Source of the DNA: Bacteroides sp. MSB163
GTDB taxonomy: Bacteria; Bacteroidota; Bacteroidia; Bacteroidales; Bacteroidaceae
Direction of reading: 5' to 3'
Assembly (NCBI RefSeq): GCF_036416795.1
Contig: NZ_CP143867.1
Coordinates: 2,294,001-2,358,000 of the forward strand
DNA: 64,000 nt
Part shown: one piece after another, positions 16,027-24,270 of the stretch
Layout: each line of letters begins with the position of its first letter
Numbering within the stretch: the stretch's first letter is position 1
Translations under genes and position numbers: made by a program
Notes under the pieces: generated by a model
The model's input: only the letters and a program-made list of their open reading frames with translations
Told to the model about the DNA's origin: nothing
Database searches by the model: none

Positions 16027-17532
16027 ATGAAAGCGACTGCTAGTGTTATATTGTATAAATCTAAAACGTTGGCAAATGATGAACATCCAATCATGTTGCG
16101 GATATGTTATAATGGAAAACGTACTTATAAAAGTTTGAAGATGTCTTGTTCTCCTAGGCTATGGAATGAAGAACGTGGTGAGGTGAGGTCTAAACATCCT
16201 TATAGTGTAAATATGAATTCTATAATAACAAATGAATTGTCAAAATTGAAAAACTTAGTGTTAGACTATGAGAGACGTGGAGAACCATATTCTGCAAAAA
16301 TTTTGGCAAATGAAATTTCTAAGCCTTTACCTTCCACAAAAACTTTGTTGGAATTGATAGATGATAGGGTGAGATATTTTAAGGAAGAGAAGGGTGAATA
16401 TAATACAGGAACGGGGTATCGTACATTATATAATCTGATACAAGGTTTTTCGCCTCAACGGGATGTGGAATTGTTTGAATTGAACAAAATGTGGTTAAAG
16501 GAGTTTGAGAATTATCTTCGGGCTACCAATAAAAGAGATACAAGTATATATAAACATTTTTGTTGTTTAAAAGCTGCGATAAACTATGCAATAGAGAAAG
16601 GATATTTGGCACGTGATAATAACCCGTTTATTGGATTTGAACAACATTTGGATAGGCGTACTAAAAAAAGAGCATTAACTTATGGTGAATTATACAAGCT
16701 ATTGATGTATTTTAGGATGAAATATTCTTTCGCATCTGTTGATGATATAAAAATGTCTGTTCATGGTATTGCATTACCTTTGTCTGCTCAACCTTTTGAT
16801 AGTGACGATGATAAGGATGTTAGGAAATATTGGAATGCTTATTTTAAAAGACGTGGATGTAATAAGATACATCCGACTATGAATAGTGAAGGTTTGGCTT
16901 TATCTCTGTTTTTTGCATCTTATTTTTTGCAGGGGATGGCATTGGTTGATTTGGCTAAGTTGAAATGGAAAGATATAAAACCTTTGAATCGAATGGATTC
17001 TAACGATTATTATCGAAAAGTATTACTTGGAGGGTATCATAATGCAGAGATGGAGAAGGTTTCAAATCTGTATTATGAGATTGAGATACTTCGCTCTAAG
17101 ACATCCAAGCCAACTCGGGTTATTGTGGATGGAGTAGTGCTTTTTACAACAATTGCTCCTTTTCTGCCTACTGTGGATGAATATGATGAAAATAATTATA
17201 TATTTGGAATATATGAAAAGGATTGTGAAGATGAAAAAATAAAATTTAGTCGTATGAGATATATGATTTATTTGGTGAATGTAAACTTGAAAAGGGTTGC
17301 TAAAAAAATAAGTATAAGTGAAGATATAACTTTTTATGCAGCCCGTCATACATACGCTTCTATGTTATATCATAATGGTGTGTCAATGAATTTGATAGCC
17401 CAAAATATGGGACGTGATGTAGCTAATATAGAAACTTATCTAAAAGAATTTGATGTTCAAAAAATAATTGATGCGAATGAGGTTATATGGAAACTCAAAG
17501 ACCCTAATTTCCCTAAAATAGATGAACCTTAA
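16027..17532 (+). CDS. Tyrosine recombinase, integrase of the element
   Basis: A 501-residue integrase of the Bacteroidetes mobile-element type: an N-terminal arm-binding domain (about 1-100, with KRTYKSLKMSCSPRLW), a SAM-like core-binding domain (about 105-205), and a C-terminal catalytic domain. The nucleophile is probably Tyr471 in IETYLKEF, and AARHTYAS carries the second Arg (R440). The position that usually holds Arg-I reads QGMALVDLAKLKW, with Gln302 where relatives have RGM, and the late GH pair is GRD (462-464). Departures from the canonical active site are known in CTnDOT-type integrases, so activity is still plausible. The gene lies next to attL and points into the element. Confidence 0.93.
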   Translation: MKATASVILYKSKTLANDEHPIMLRICYNGKRTYKSLKMSCSPRLWNEERGEVRSKHPYSVNMNSIITNELSKLKNLVLDYERRGEPYSAKILANEISKPLPSTKTLLELIDDRVRYFKEEKGEYNTGTGYRTLYNLIQGFSPQRDVELFELNKMWLKEFENYLRATNKRDTSIYKHFCCLKAAINYAIEKGYLARDNNPFIGFEQHLDRRTKKRALTYGELYKLLMYFRMKYSFASVDDIKMSVHGIALPLSAQPFDSDDDKDVRKYWNAYFKRRGCNKIHPTMNSEGLALSLFFASYFLQGMALVDLAKLKWKDIKPLNRMDSNDYYRKVLLGGYHNAEMEKVSNLYYEIEILRSKTSKPTRVIVDGVVLFTTIAPFLPTVDEYDENNYIFGIYEKDCEDEKIKFSRMRYMIYLVNVNLKRVAKKISISEDITFYAARHTYASMLYHNGVSMNLIAQNMGRDVANIETYLKEFDVQKIIDANEVIWKLKDPNFPKIDEP

Positions 17533-17580
17533 GACATGGGAGCTGGGTAACCCGACACTCAGTTTTTTGAATTGAACTAC

Positions 17581-17611
17581 AAAGAACCGTCTTAATCTTC
17601 AACGGTTCTTT
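17581..17611. terminator. Hairpin between the convergent integrase and polymerase-like genes
   Basis: AAAGAACCGT (17581-17590) pairs perfectly with ACGGTTCTTT (17602-17611) across an 11-base loop. It stands between two convergent genes and could end transcription from both sides, although the flanking T-runs are weak. Confidence 0.6.
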
Positions 17612-17641
17612 GAAAAATTCTGGTCCAGATTTTGGAGATTT

Positions 17642-19300
17642 CTAAAAAAGAGGATGCCACACAAATTGATTAGTCCGATGATTTATATAAATTTCAGCCG
17701 TTCCTTTCTCCAATTCTTCAATGATTTCTTTTGAGCTTTGACATCTTGGATGTGTTTCATCGTTGGCAATCACTTTGAAACTTTCTATCAGTTCATTTAT
17801 CAATTTCAAGTCTTGTTCTTCTTGTTGTAAAGTATTTGCTACATTATCAACCGTATAATAATCAGTGGAAACATCAGGTAGTAAATCAATAAGTTGATAT
17901 TCCTTCTCAATGATGGATTTTACAAGTTCAGGCGTGCATTGGGTATTCGCTTTTACGTCCAATATAACAATTGCATCGTGTATGGTTAGTACTTTAAACC
18001 GTTTTGCATATAACTTGGCTAATATGTTTCTGAACAGTGAACTTTCAATCTTCATCATTTCATTTGCCAAATAGGTGCGGTCATTCTTTTTATTCTCCTT
18101 TATCAACTTATAGATGCTAGGATATTTCTTCTTAAAAACTTTTGCGAAGTCCTTTCCTTTTGTTGTTAACGTCTTGGAGTAGAATACTTCACGGAACAGT
18201 GTTACTTTAATATCGGAACGTAATAACCTTTTAAATTCGTCTAAATCAGTAAAATCATCCCAAAACACCCCCTTTGAAGTCTTGTAAATATACTCCCAAA
18301 CATCATTGGGGATATTTGCAATTTTGCATTCTTGTATATTGTTGTTTATTAGTGTTTTACGAAGTTGTTTGCCAACAGAATAGAGAGAATTGTCTATATT
18401 GTTAATGTTATTATATAATATATGTAAAATATTATTATCTATGTTATATTTGTCTATTATGATTTTATTAAATAATAATGGGTGTGAGTTATGAATGTCG
18501 CATGTAAATTTTATATTTGTGAAATTCTTGAATATTCTTGGTGATTGGGTTAGTATAGAGTATATGCGGAGGTTTCTATCTACTGATAATATTTTGAAAT
18601 CTCTCTTCTTATATTCTTCCAATATGTAAGAAAAGTATTCCTTTGATTTTGCTGACATAAACTTATGTCGGTTCAGGTAGTCCTTTGCCTCGGTTTCATG
18701 TGTCAGATGGAGCAGACTTAAAGACTTAATGAAGTTATCGTATAATTCGTTTCCCATTTCCGACCTTATTTCTTCTAACTGTTCTTTTTCGTATTTCTTT
18801 AGCTCTTGCTCCATCTTCTTGTTATATTTATCAACGGCTGCATTGTAACGCATTTCAGAAGTGACGGATAGATTGGAATTGAATTCTATCAATCGGGCTT
18901 GGATTGTGGGGATATATTCGTTAGCTATACGTATTATATTCATTGCTGCCAAAGTGTCTAACATGTCTTTATAAACAGCTCCCAATGTGGCTTGGAGTAC
19001 CTTAGTGTTGAAACGGGTAAAATCTCCTTCTTTATTATTTCTGCACCTTTTTATCAATTTATGTATCAGGAAGGTATACTTTTCGTGCAGTATCAATTTT
19101 CTCGGAATGGCTTTGCTTTTTCCTTGAATGGTTTCATATTGCGCCACGAATGTATTATCACAAGTTACATCCTGAAAGTTTGTGATAACTTGCTGAGGCT
19201 TGGCACGTTCTTTCAACAGTGCAATATGCTTTTCCACTATATTATCAATACTGATGTTCTCTAAAGAAAAAATATTTTGTCTTTCAGTTGATTTTGCCAT
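17642..19300 (-). CDS. Putative polymerase-like protein of the element (divergent family A-like palm)
   Basis: A 552-residue protein I cannot assign to a named family with certainty. The N-terminal 240 residues are helical and charged, with a coiled-coil stretch (about 150-185). The C-terminal half has, in order, DRNLRIYSILTQSPR (241-255), DIHNSHPLL (268-276) resembling a motif A aspartate strand, KVTLFREVFYSKTL (365-378) resembling an O-helix / motif B basic segment, and KIESSLFRNI (417-426). LTIHDAIVI (438-446) then resembles motif C of family A DNA polymerases (HD). This order and spacing fit a compact polymerase palm, suggesting a replication protein for the excised element. It is divergent from and upstream of the 60-residue ORF. 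No 3'-5' exonuclease motifs were seen. Confidence 0.55.
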   Translation of the reverse strand: MAKSTERQNIFSLENISIDNIVEKHIALLKERAKPQQVITNFQDVTCDNTFVAQYETIQGKSKAIPRKLILHEKYTFLIHKLIKRCRNNKEGDFTRFNTKVLQATLGAVYKDMLDTLAAMNIIRIANEYIPTIQARLIEFNSNLSVTSEMRYNAAVDKYNKKMEQELKKYEKEQLEEIRSEMGNELYDNFIKSLSLLHLTHETEAKDYLNRHKFMSAKSKEYFSYILEEYKKRDFKILSVDRNLRIYSILTQSPRIFKNFTNIKFTCDIHNSHPLLFNKIIIDKYNIDNNILHILYNNINNIDNSLYSVGKQLRKTLINNNIQECKIANIPNDVWEYIYKTSKGVFWDDFTDLDEFKRLLRSDIKVTLFREVFYSKTLTTKGKDFAKVFKKKYPSIYKLIKENKKNDRTYLANEMMKIESSLFRNILAKLYAKRFKVLTIHDAIVILDVKANTQCTPELVKSIIEKEYQLIDLLPDVSTDYYTVDNVANTLQQEEQDLKLINELIESFKVIANDETHPRCQSSKEIIEELEKGTAEIYINHRTNQFVWHPLF

Positions 19301-19365
19301 TCCAAAAACTATTTATAAGTAAATATCAACAAAGTTCTAAATAATTCAATATAAATCAAATCAAT

Positions 19366-19548
19366 ATGACAAAAAGAGTAAGCAGAGAAGCAAGTGATGC
19401 AACGAAATTCAAACAGAGTTTAGCAAAGCAAGGTACAAACAACCCCAATTATGGTAAACAACGGGATGATAGTACAAAACAAAAAATCAGTGATGCACTA
19501 AAAAAGTATTGGCTGTCAATTCCAAAGTCAGATAGTTTACAACAATAA
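19366..19548 (+). CDS. Small protein with NUMOD3-like DNA-binding motif
   Basis: A 60-residue basic protein. Its middle, NPNYGKQRDDSTKQKISDAL, resembles the NUMOD3 motif (NPxxGKxxSxETRxKISxAxKG) found as a DNA-binding repeat in homing endonucleases. No nuclease domain (GIY-YIG or HNH) is attached or adjacent. It is followed at once by a strong terminator, so it is a monocistronic gene. It may be a tiny DNA-binding regulator or a remnant of a larger endonuclease. Confidence 0.55.
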   Translation: MTKRVSREASDATKFKQSLAKQGTNNPNYGKQRDDSTKQKISDALKKYWLSIPKSDSLQQ

Positions 19549-19573
19549 AAGGGTATGAAAATACCCTTTTTAT
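19547..19573 (+). terminator. Terminator with GAAA tetraloop
   Basis: A perfect 10-base-pair stem (AAAAGGGTAT / ATACCCTTTT) closed by GAAA, ending in a T-run. It starts at the stop codon of the 60-residue ORF. Confidence 0.9.
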
Positions 19574-19711
19574 GCAAGTATGGTAAACAATAACATATAA
19601 GATATTTTAGTAATTCAATTTACTAAAATACAATACATTGTATTCTTTTATAGGTGTCTTAAAAACCGCTACTTTCTAGAAATAAAGCAGTTGGGTATAA
19701 CTTTTTTCTGA

Positions 19712-19963
19712 CTATTCTGTTTTTTTTCTTCCCCTTGTGGTAGGTTTCACATATAAAATCCCCTTCCTGATGATACATTTATTATTTGTATAAATAGGTT
19801 CTGCACTATCAGGAAGTTTGTAGAAATAGTTGTTAAGGGATGCCTGGGCAATTCCCAATTCATCGGCTGTATGTTTGTCGTACAATGAAGATGGTGAGCC
19901 GTAGTATTCATGTGTCTCACCAATTTGTAGATGGATTACGGTTCTGAACTCTGCTTTTTCCAT
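19712..19963 (-). CDS. Small DNA-binding-like protein (unknown family)
   Basis: An 83-residue protein from ATG 19963; a TTG start at 19981 would add six residues but leaves almost no leader. TADELGIAQASLNNYFYKLP (about residues 37-56) looks like a helix-turn-helix recognition segment, and the C-terminus is basic (PTTRGRKKTE). It has its own promoter at 19984-20016. It is probably a transcriptional regulator or excisionase-like factor of the element; no family name recognised. Confidence 0.6.
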   Translation of the reverse strand: MEKAEFRTVIHLQIGETHEYYGSPSSLYDKHTADELGIAQASLNNYFYKLPDSAEPIYTNNKCIIRKGILYVKPTTRGRKKTE

Positions 19964-19983
19964 ACTTATTCTTATTTTCAAGC

Positions 19984-20016
19984 AAAAATACTAATTAATA
20001 TTATTTGATTTCAAAT
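19984..20016 (-). promoter_or_regulatory. Promoter of the 83-residue regulator-like gene
   Basis: On the minus strand, TTTG (20016-20013), a 21-base spacer and TATTTTTG (19991-19984) match the Bacteroides consensus. The start codon follows about 20 bases later. Confidence 0.65.
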
Positions 20017-20075
20017 ATAATCATAATATTAACAGTTATTTGTATTATATATTATTCTATTTAAAATATAATCAC

Positions 20076-20083
20076 TAAATTTG
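20076..20083 (+). promoter_or_regulatory. -7 element upstream of the DUF2693-like gene
   Basis: TAAATTTG lies 42 bases before ATG 20126. No convincing -33 TTTG is present at the right distance, so the promoter may need an activator. This element diverges from the promoter at 19984-20016. Confidence 0.4.
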
Positions 20084-20125
20084 TATCGTAATCAAAAAAA
20101 GTACGAACAATTTAATATTATAGTT

Positions 20126-20455
20126 ATGGTAAATCTTACAATAGTCAACAATTCAACAGCAGTTAGAGCTAATGTCATTGCAATTCGTACTAATTCTATT
20201 GAAATCGGTTTGTTAAAAGCCATGATGATTGAAAATTTGAAAGAAAAGATGAAAAACGGTATTGCACATTTTATCTTTCAAAAGAAAAATGGTGAACTAC
20301 GAGAGTGTTGGGGTACAACACAAGCAGCATTGGCAAAGGCAATGTGCAACGGAAATGGAGAATCACGAGAAGTATTTAAAACGACAGCTTTTTTTGATGT
20401 AACAAAAGGGGAATGGAGGTCCTTCAGGTGGGAATCTTTAATCCAAGTCTTTTAA
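20126..20455 (+). CDS. DUF2693-like SH3 beta-barrel protein
   Basis: A 109-residue protein from ATG 20126; the longer frame begins inside the -7 element. The pattern GIAHFIFQKKNGELRECWGT, then FFDVTKGEWRSFRWESLI, is that of DUF2693 (WYL_2) proteins, common on Bacteroides mobile elements. The family is thought to fold as an SH3-like barrel; its function is unknown. It is followed directly by a strong terminator. Confidence 0.7.
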   Translation: MVNLTIVNNSTAVRANVIAIRTNSIEIGLLKAMMIENLKEKMKNGIAHFIFQKKNGELRECWGTTQAALAKAMCNGNGESREVFKTTAFFDVTKGEWRSFRWESLIQVF

Positions 20456-20461
20456 TGGCAT

Positions 20462-20489
20462 GGGGAAGCGATTTTGCTTCCCCTTTTTT
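20462..20489 (+). terminator. Terminator after the DUF2693-like gene
   Basis: GGGGAAGC pairs with GCTTCCCC across a six-base loop and is followed by six T. It lies 6 bases after the stop codon. Confidence 0.9.
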
Positions 20490-20573
20490 AATACTATATT
20501 ATCTCAATTTAAATAAAATCATATAATTAACTGGATTTAACCGAATATATTATCTTATTTGAAATAGGATAAT

Positions 20574-20581
20574 TATCTTTG
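20574..20581 (+). promoter_or_regulatory. -7 element upstream of the 103-residue ORF
   Basis: TATCTTTG ends 45 bases before ATG 20626. A matching -33 element at 19-21 bases is not obvious. Confidence 0.45.
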
Positions 20582-20625
20582 CAATGTGATAAAGAAACAA
20601 AGTGAAAATTCTAAAAGGTAATGAT

Positions 20626-20937
20626 ATGTCAACAGCAGAGATAATAAACCAGGCGGTCAGAATGATTAATGAACATGATTTCTTTTGGTTCTATGCGGAT
20701 TATGAAGCAGCGGCAAGAGAAGCTGCAAGAGGGCACATGGTCGCTTTCGTAGAACTGATTCATAAAGCAAGTACCGAAGTTCGGGAAGTGTTAAGAGGTT
20801 TGTGGATGGCACGTTATGAATGGGCAAAGAAAAACATGTTTGAGATTGACAGAGAAGCATTAAGAGTTTATGAGGCAAAAGAGGCTGCTGTATTGGCAGC
20901 CTTGGCAACTCCAACGGATTTATTGATGGCAGCCTGA
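20626..20937 (+). CDS. Small helical protein of unknown function
   Basis: A 103-residue protein from ATG 20626 (a GTG at 20602 would add eight residues). It is almost entirely predicted helix and rich in Ala, Glu and Arg (MSTAEIINQAVRMINEHDFF, then YEAAAREAARGHM). No signal peptide, membrane helix or known domain. The preceding -7 element and codon pattern support a real gene. It is upstream of the minimal recombinase on the same strand; the 106-base gap has no terminator, so co-transcription is possible. Confidence 0.6.
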   Translation: MSTAEIINQAVRMINEHDFFWFYADYEAAAREAARGHMVAFVELIHKASTEVREVLRGLWMARYEWAKKNMFEIDREALRVYEAKEAAVLAALATPTDLLMAA

Positions 20938-21043
20938 TATTCATTAATATAACTTTTGAATATGAGTTGATTATCAATGATTTAATAATAAAAGGGTTCG
21001 TGTTAAATTCAAAAACCATAGATTTCAATTAAAAAAGAATATT

Positions 21044-21631
21044 ATGAGTTTAAAAAATAGCTATGTTACTTCGGATTACATGGAATGGGATTCAATGTTA
21101 TCATTGGTTAGAAAGTTGTATCGTGATAAAGAATACCGTATGTCTTTGTTGATTGGCTGTGGCTCTTTCTTTGGGCTACGCATATCGGATATTCTTACTC
21201 TTACATGGTCTATGTTGTTAGATGATGAAAAGTTCGTTATTGTAGAAAAGAAAACGGGTAAAAGACGGGAAATAAAAATTAATTCAAATTTTCAAAAGCA
21301 TATTGCTGACTGTTGTATGGCTTTGAATATAATAGATAAAAATGAAAAGTGCTTTATTAGTCGTAAAAAGACGGTGTATAGTACACAAAGAATCAATGTA
21401 CTGTTCAAGTCAATAAAAAGCAAATATGGATTGAAGGTGGAACATTTTTCTACCCATTCAATGCGAAAAACATTCGGGCGTAAGGTTGTTGAGGCTGCTG
21501 GGGAAAACTCGGAATTTGCCCTTATCAAATTGTCGGAATTGTTTAATCATGCTGATGTAATGACTACACGGAGATATTTAGGGTTACGGACACAAGAATT
21601 GTTAGAAACCTATGATATGCTCAGTTTTTAA
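21044..21631 (+). CDS. Minimal tyrosine recombinase (catalytic domain only)
   Basis: A 195-residue protein consisting of a tyrosine-recombinase catalytic domain without the usual N-terminal core-binding domain. Arg-I is in FFGLRISDILTLTW, a candidate Lys in VEKKTGKRREI, the HxxR box in THSMRKTF, the late His in LFNHADVM and the Tyr in TTRRYLGL. All catalytic positions are present, in contrast to the element's large integrase. Such short enzymes occur in Bacteroides mobile elements and can catalyse excision or DNA inversion. No paired inverted repeats were noticed around it. It ends 11 bases before the convergent patatin gene. Confidence 0.85.
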   Translation: MSLKNSYVTSDYMEWDSMLSLVRKLYRDKEYRMSLLIGCGSFFGLRISDILTLTWSMLLDDEKFVIVEKKTGKRREIKINSNFQKHIADCCMALNIIDKNEKCFISRKKTVYSTQRINVLFKSIKSKYGLKVEHFSTHSMRKTFGRKVVEAAGENSEFALIKLSELFNHADVMTTRRYLGLRTQELLETYDMLSF

Positions 21632-21642
21632 ATCTATATTTT

Positions 21643-23601
21643 TTAAAATCCAAATCCGATATTAAGATAAAATCCCAGTTTGTTAGTCCTATTGGAGTAA
21701 CATATAAATCCTTCTATAGGTCCCAATGGACTATCGTAACCATATCCGATGCTTGTTCCATATATTTTTTTACCTTGAAGGAAATTAGAAAACTGATTTT
21801 GATGGATAGCATAATTTCCTGATAAGGTAAGATATTGCTTTTCATGGAATTTATGTCTTATTTGGATTCGTGCATTTCCCAATAATTTCAGGGTGGATTC
21901 TGTATGGAGCAGCCCTGAAAAAGGTATTTGTTGCTCGTAATGTGGATTATATCCTTCTCCACCAATGACATTACTGTACATAAGCGGAATACCATCATTA
22001 AAAATAAATCTTCCGTATATTGTCGGTATAATAAATGTATTTAGTGCGATTGGAAATATCTTAGTGATTTGGGTAGCAAGTGATGAGTATGCAGTGCTGG
22101 TATGCAAATCGGTATATATTGTATAAGAAATATTAGTTTTCAGACCTTTAGTCGGAAAATATCTTTTGTCTAAAGTTTCATATTTCAATTTCGTGTGATA
22201 ATTAAGAAATAAATTTTTTCGTTTCATCAGTGTTGCATCTTCACTTGCCAATGTCCTATAATACCGATGATAATCTAATGAAGCTCCAACTTCCATTTGA
22301 AGGTTTCTTGAAGGTGTAATAGAGTAAATTAGACTGCTAGTATTCCGTATAAAGGTTGGATTAGATATTTTGTATCCATGACTATATAAAAATATGTCAT
22401 TGTAACCAATTTGATTTGAAAGTGTTATCCATTGTGGTTTGGATATGGGGAAATGATATTGGGTTCTGAGGAAAGATTGTTTTCCTCCTCTTACCGCTAT
22501 TTCGGCTTTCCCGAATTTATGTTTATTCAAATTGATATTAAGCATCACTGCTGCAATATCCTCGCTATCGAATCTTAGTCCAATTCTTAGTTGATTATCA
22601 TTGCTTGGAACATATTGCGGATAAAACAAGGGTAATTGGGCTTTATTATTTCTTTTATTATTTACTATGCCTATTCTATTCTTGATTGATAATAATGTAT
22701 TGTAATTGGCTTTTGCGGCATTTTCTCCTCTTATAATAAGAGTGTCTATTGCGGCTTTTGTAAAACTTGCAGCATTATAGTTTTCTACATCAACTTTTAC
22801 ATAAGCATCTATATCCTTAGTGCTTCCGTCAAGTGATGATTGGCAAATCATTAGCATAAGCTGGTTGGCTATTCCTGCAATCGAATGCAAGTTGTCTGCA
22901 TCTGATAATTCAGATTGTACATCAATACCGATAATAATATCTGCTCCCATCGCTTTAACAACATCAATTGGCAGATTATCTTTAAATCCTCCGTCAATTA
23001 AAACTTTCTGTCCTGAATATATTGGTGAAAAAACAATGGGAACAGCCATACTAGCTCGCATTGCCTCTGAAAGTTTGCCAAAGCGAATGACCTCTTTTTG
23101 GTTTCTTGCCATATCTGTGGCAATGCATGCAAAAGGAATTGGAAGGCTATCAAAATTGGTTACATTTTGATAACCTTCTGTAAGTTGATGTAATAACTGT
23201 GATATATTCTTCCCTTTTATTATGCCTCCATTCTTCTTACTATTGTTGAATGGGAATGATACAAGGTATTTGCTATCATTGGATTTAAAGGGGAAAGGAA
23301 TTTTTTCGCGTGAAACTTTATCAGTAAGCAAATTTATCCAATCTGTTTGTTTTACTATTGTTTCTAATTGTTCGGATGTGTAACCTATAGAATACAATCC
23401 GCCAATAATAGCTCCGATGCTTGTTCCTGCAATATAATCAATAGGTATATTTAATTCTTCAAGAGCTTTTATTACCCCAATATGCGCAACCCCTTTAGCT
23501 CCACCACCACTTAAAACGATGCCTACCTTTTTTCGTGGTGATGTATAGGCTAAAGAGAATGGTAATATTAATAAAATAAGTGCAAGTGCAATTTTATTCA
23601 T
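21643..23601 (-). CDS. Patatin-like phospholipase fused to an outer-membrane beta-barrel
   Basis: A 652-residue protein: signal peptide (residues 1-21), a patatin domain (about 24-310) with oxyanion-hole GGGAKG (32-37), nucleophile elbow GTSIG (Ser61) and IDGG (Asp203), then a linker. A C-terminal barrel of about 320 residues of the surface-antigen/BamA-like type follows and ends GFGF. This resembles PlpD-type (type Vd) proteins of Proteobacteria, which place a phospholipase at the cell surface, although Bacteroidetes versions are a separate lineage. The catalytic dyad is complete. It is the largest cargo gene of the element. It may alter the host envelope or attack neighbouring membranes; the role is inferred. 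Confidence 0.9.
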   Translation of the reverse strand: MNKIALALILLILPFSLAYTSPRKKVGIVLSGGGAKGVAHIGVIKALEELNIPIDYIAGTSIGAIIGGLYSIGYTSEQLETIVKQTDWINLLTDKVSREKIPFPFKSNDSKYLVSFPFNNSKKNGGIIKGKNISQLLHQLTEGYQNVTNFDSLPIPFACIATDMARNQKEVIRFGKLSEAMRASMAVPIVFSPIYSGQKVLIDGGFKDNLPIDVVKAMGADIIIGIDVQSELSDADNLHSIAGIANQLMLMICQSSLDGSTKDIDAYVKVDVENYNAASFTKAAIDTLIIRGENAAKANYNTLLSIKNRIGIVNNKRNNKAQLPLFYPQYVPSNDNQLRIGLRFDSEDIAAVMLNINLNKHKFGKAEIAVRGGKQSFLRTQYHFPISKPQWITLSNQIGYNDIFLYSHGYKISNPTFIRNTSSLIYSITPSRNLQMEVGASLDYHRYYRTLASEDATLMKRKNLFLNYHTKLKYETLDKRYFPTKGLKTNISYTIYTDLHTSTAYSSLATQITKIFPIALNTFIIPTIYGRFIFNDGIPLMYSNVIGGEGYNPHYEQQIPFSGLLHTESTLKLLGNARIQIRHKFHEKQYLTLSGNYAIHQNQFSNFLQGKKIYGTSIGYGYDSPLGPIEGFICYSNRTNKLGFYLNIGFGF

Positions 23602-23675
23602 AGGAATAATGAAGCCGTATTTAATTGTTAGACTTGCGTGTAACTACTCAATTTGAAGTTGTTTTATTCTATTGA

Positions 23676-24149
23676 TTAAATATTTATGGATGTTGGAAAG
23701 GTAACACTGCCGTTCAAAACAATACTCTTTGAACCCGATTTGCATTTATAATCCTTAAATACAAGTGTAACTTTGAAATTTTCCAAATCCCATTTTTCTA
23801 TTGTAACAGTACCAGAAACGTACTCTTTTTCGGAGGTATACCATTCTTCATTATTCACTAAAGCAATCATCATTTTACAGTCTTTGGTAACGTCCTTTCC
23901 CGAAGTATGTACTTCATGAGATGTGATATTCCCTTGAATATAAAAATCAGATGTTGCATCATTTATCCAAAACTCGTATATAGAGCCTGCTATTGCTTTA
24001 CCTTCGAGATTTGTAATTTTAACTGCACTTCCATTCGCTGTTAGTGTTGATGTGAACTCTGTTTTTTCATTATCATCATCGCTTGAACAGCTTGTTACGA
24101 AACTTGCCATTAATAAAATGGTCAATAAAAAAATAGCTTTCTTTTTCAT
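23676..24149 (-). CDS. Small secreted lipoprotein of unknown function
   Basis: A 157-residue protein from ATG 24149 (MKKKAIFLLTILLMASFVTS, then Cys21 followed by SSDDD). The frame extends upstream to 24221, but that part overlaps the promoter. The lipobox and the Ser/Asp run after Cys are typical of Bacteroidetes lipoproteins; the acidic run resembles a surface-export signal. The mature part is mostly beta strand with no recognised domain. It is 74 bases upstream of the patatin gene on the same strand, so the two may be co-expressed from the promoter at 24192-24222. Confidence 0.75.
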   Translation of the reverse strand: MKKKAIFLLTILLMASFVTSCSSDDDNEKTEFTSTLTANGSAVKITNLEGKAIAGSIYEFWINDATSDFYIQGNITSHEVHTSGKDVTKDCKMMIALVNNEEWYTSEKEYVSGTVTIEKWDLENFKVTLVFKDYKCKSGSKSIVLNGSVTFPTSINI

Positions 24150-24191
24150 TTTTCTTTTTTTAGTTAAATGCTTCTTGCTTAATTGATGGCG

Positions 24192-24222
24192 CAAAGATAA
24201 TACACGTACATGTACGCTCAAA
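24192..24222 (-). promoter_or_regulatory. Promoter of the lipoprotein (and perhaps patatin) gene
   Basis: On the minus strand, TTTG (24222-24219), a 19-base spacer and TATCTTTG (24199-24192) match the Bacteroides consensus closely. The spacer contains the palindrome at 24205-24216. Confidence 0.8.
24205..24216. promoter_or_regulatory. Candidate operator CGTACATGTACG inside the promoter spacer
   Basis: A perfect 12-base palindrome placed between the -33 and -7 elements of the lipoprotein promoter, in the gap shared with the divergent XRE gene. A protein bound here would block RNA polymerase. The XRE protein encoded 55 bases away is the obvious candidate, by inference. Confidence 0.6.
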
Positions 24223-24270
24223 ATATTTCTGCAATAATCTTTCCTTTACCAACTTAAATAATTAGCATAT

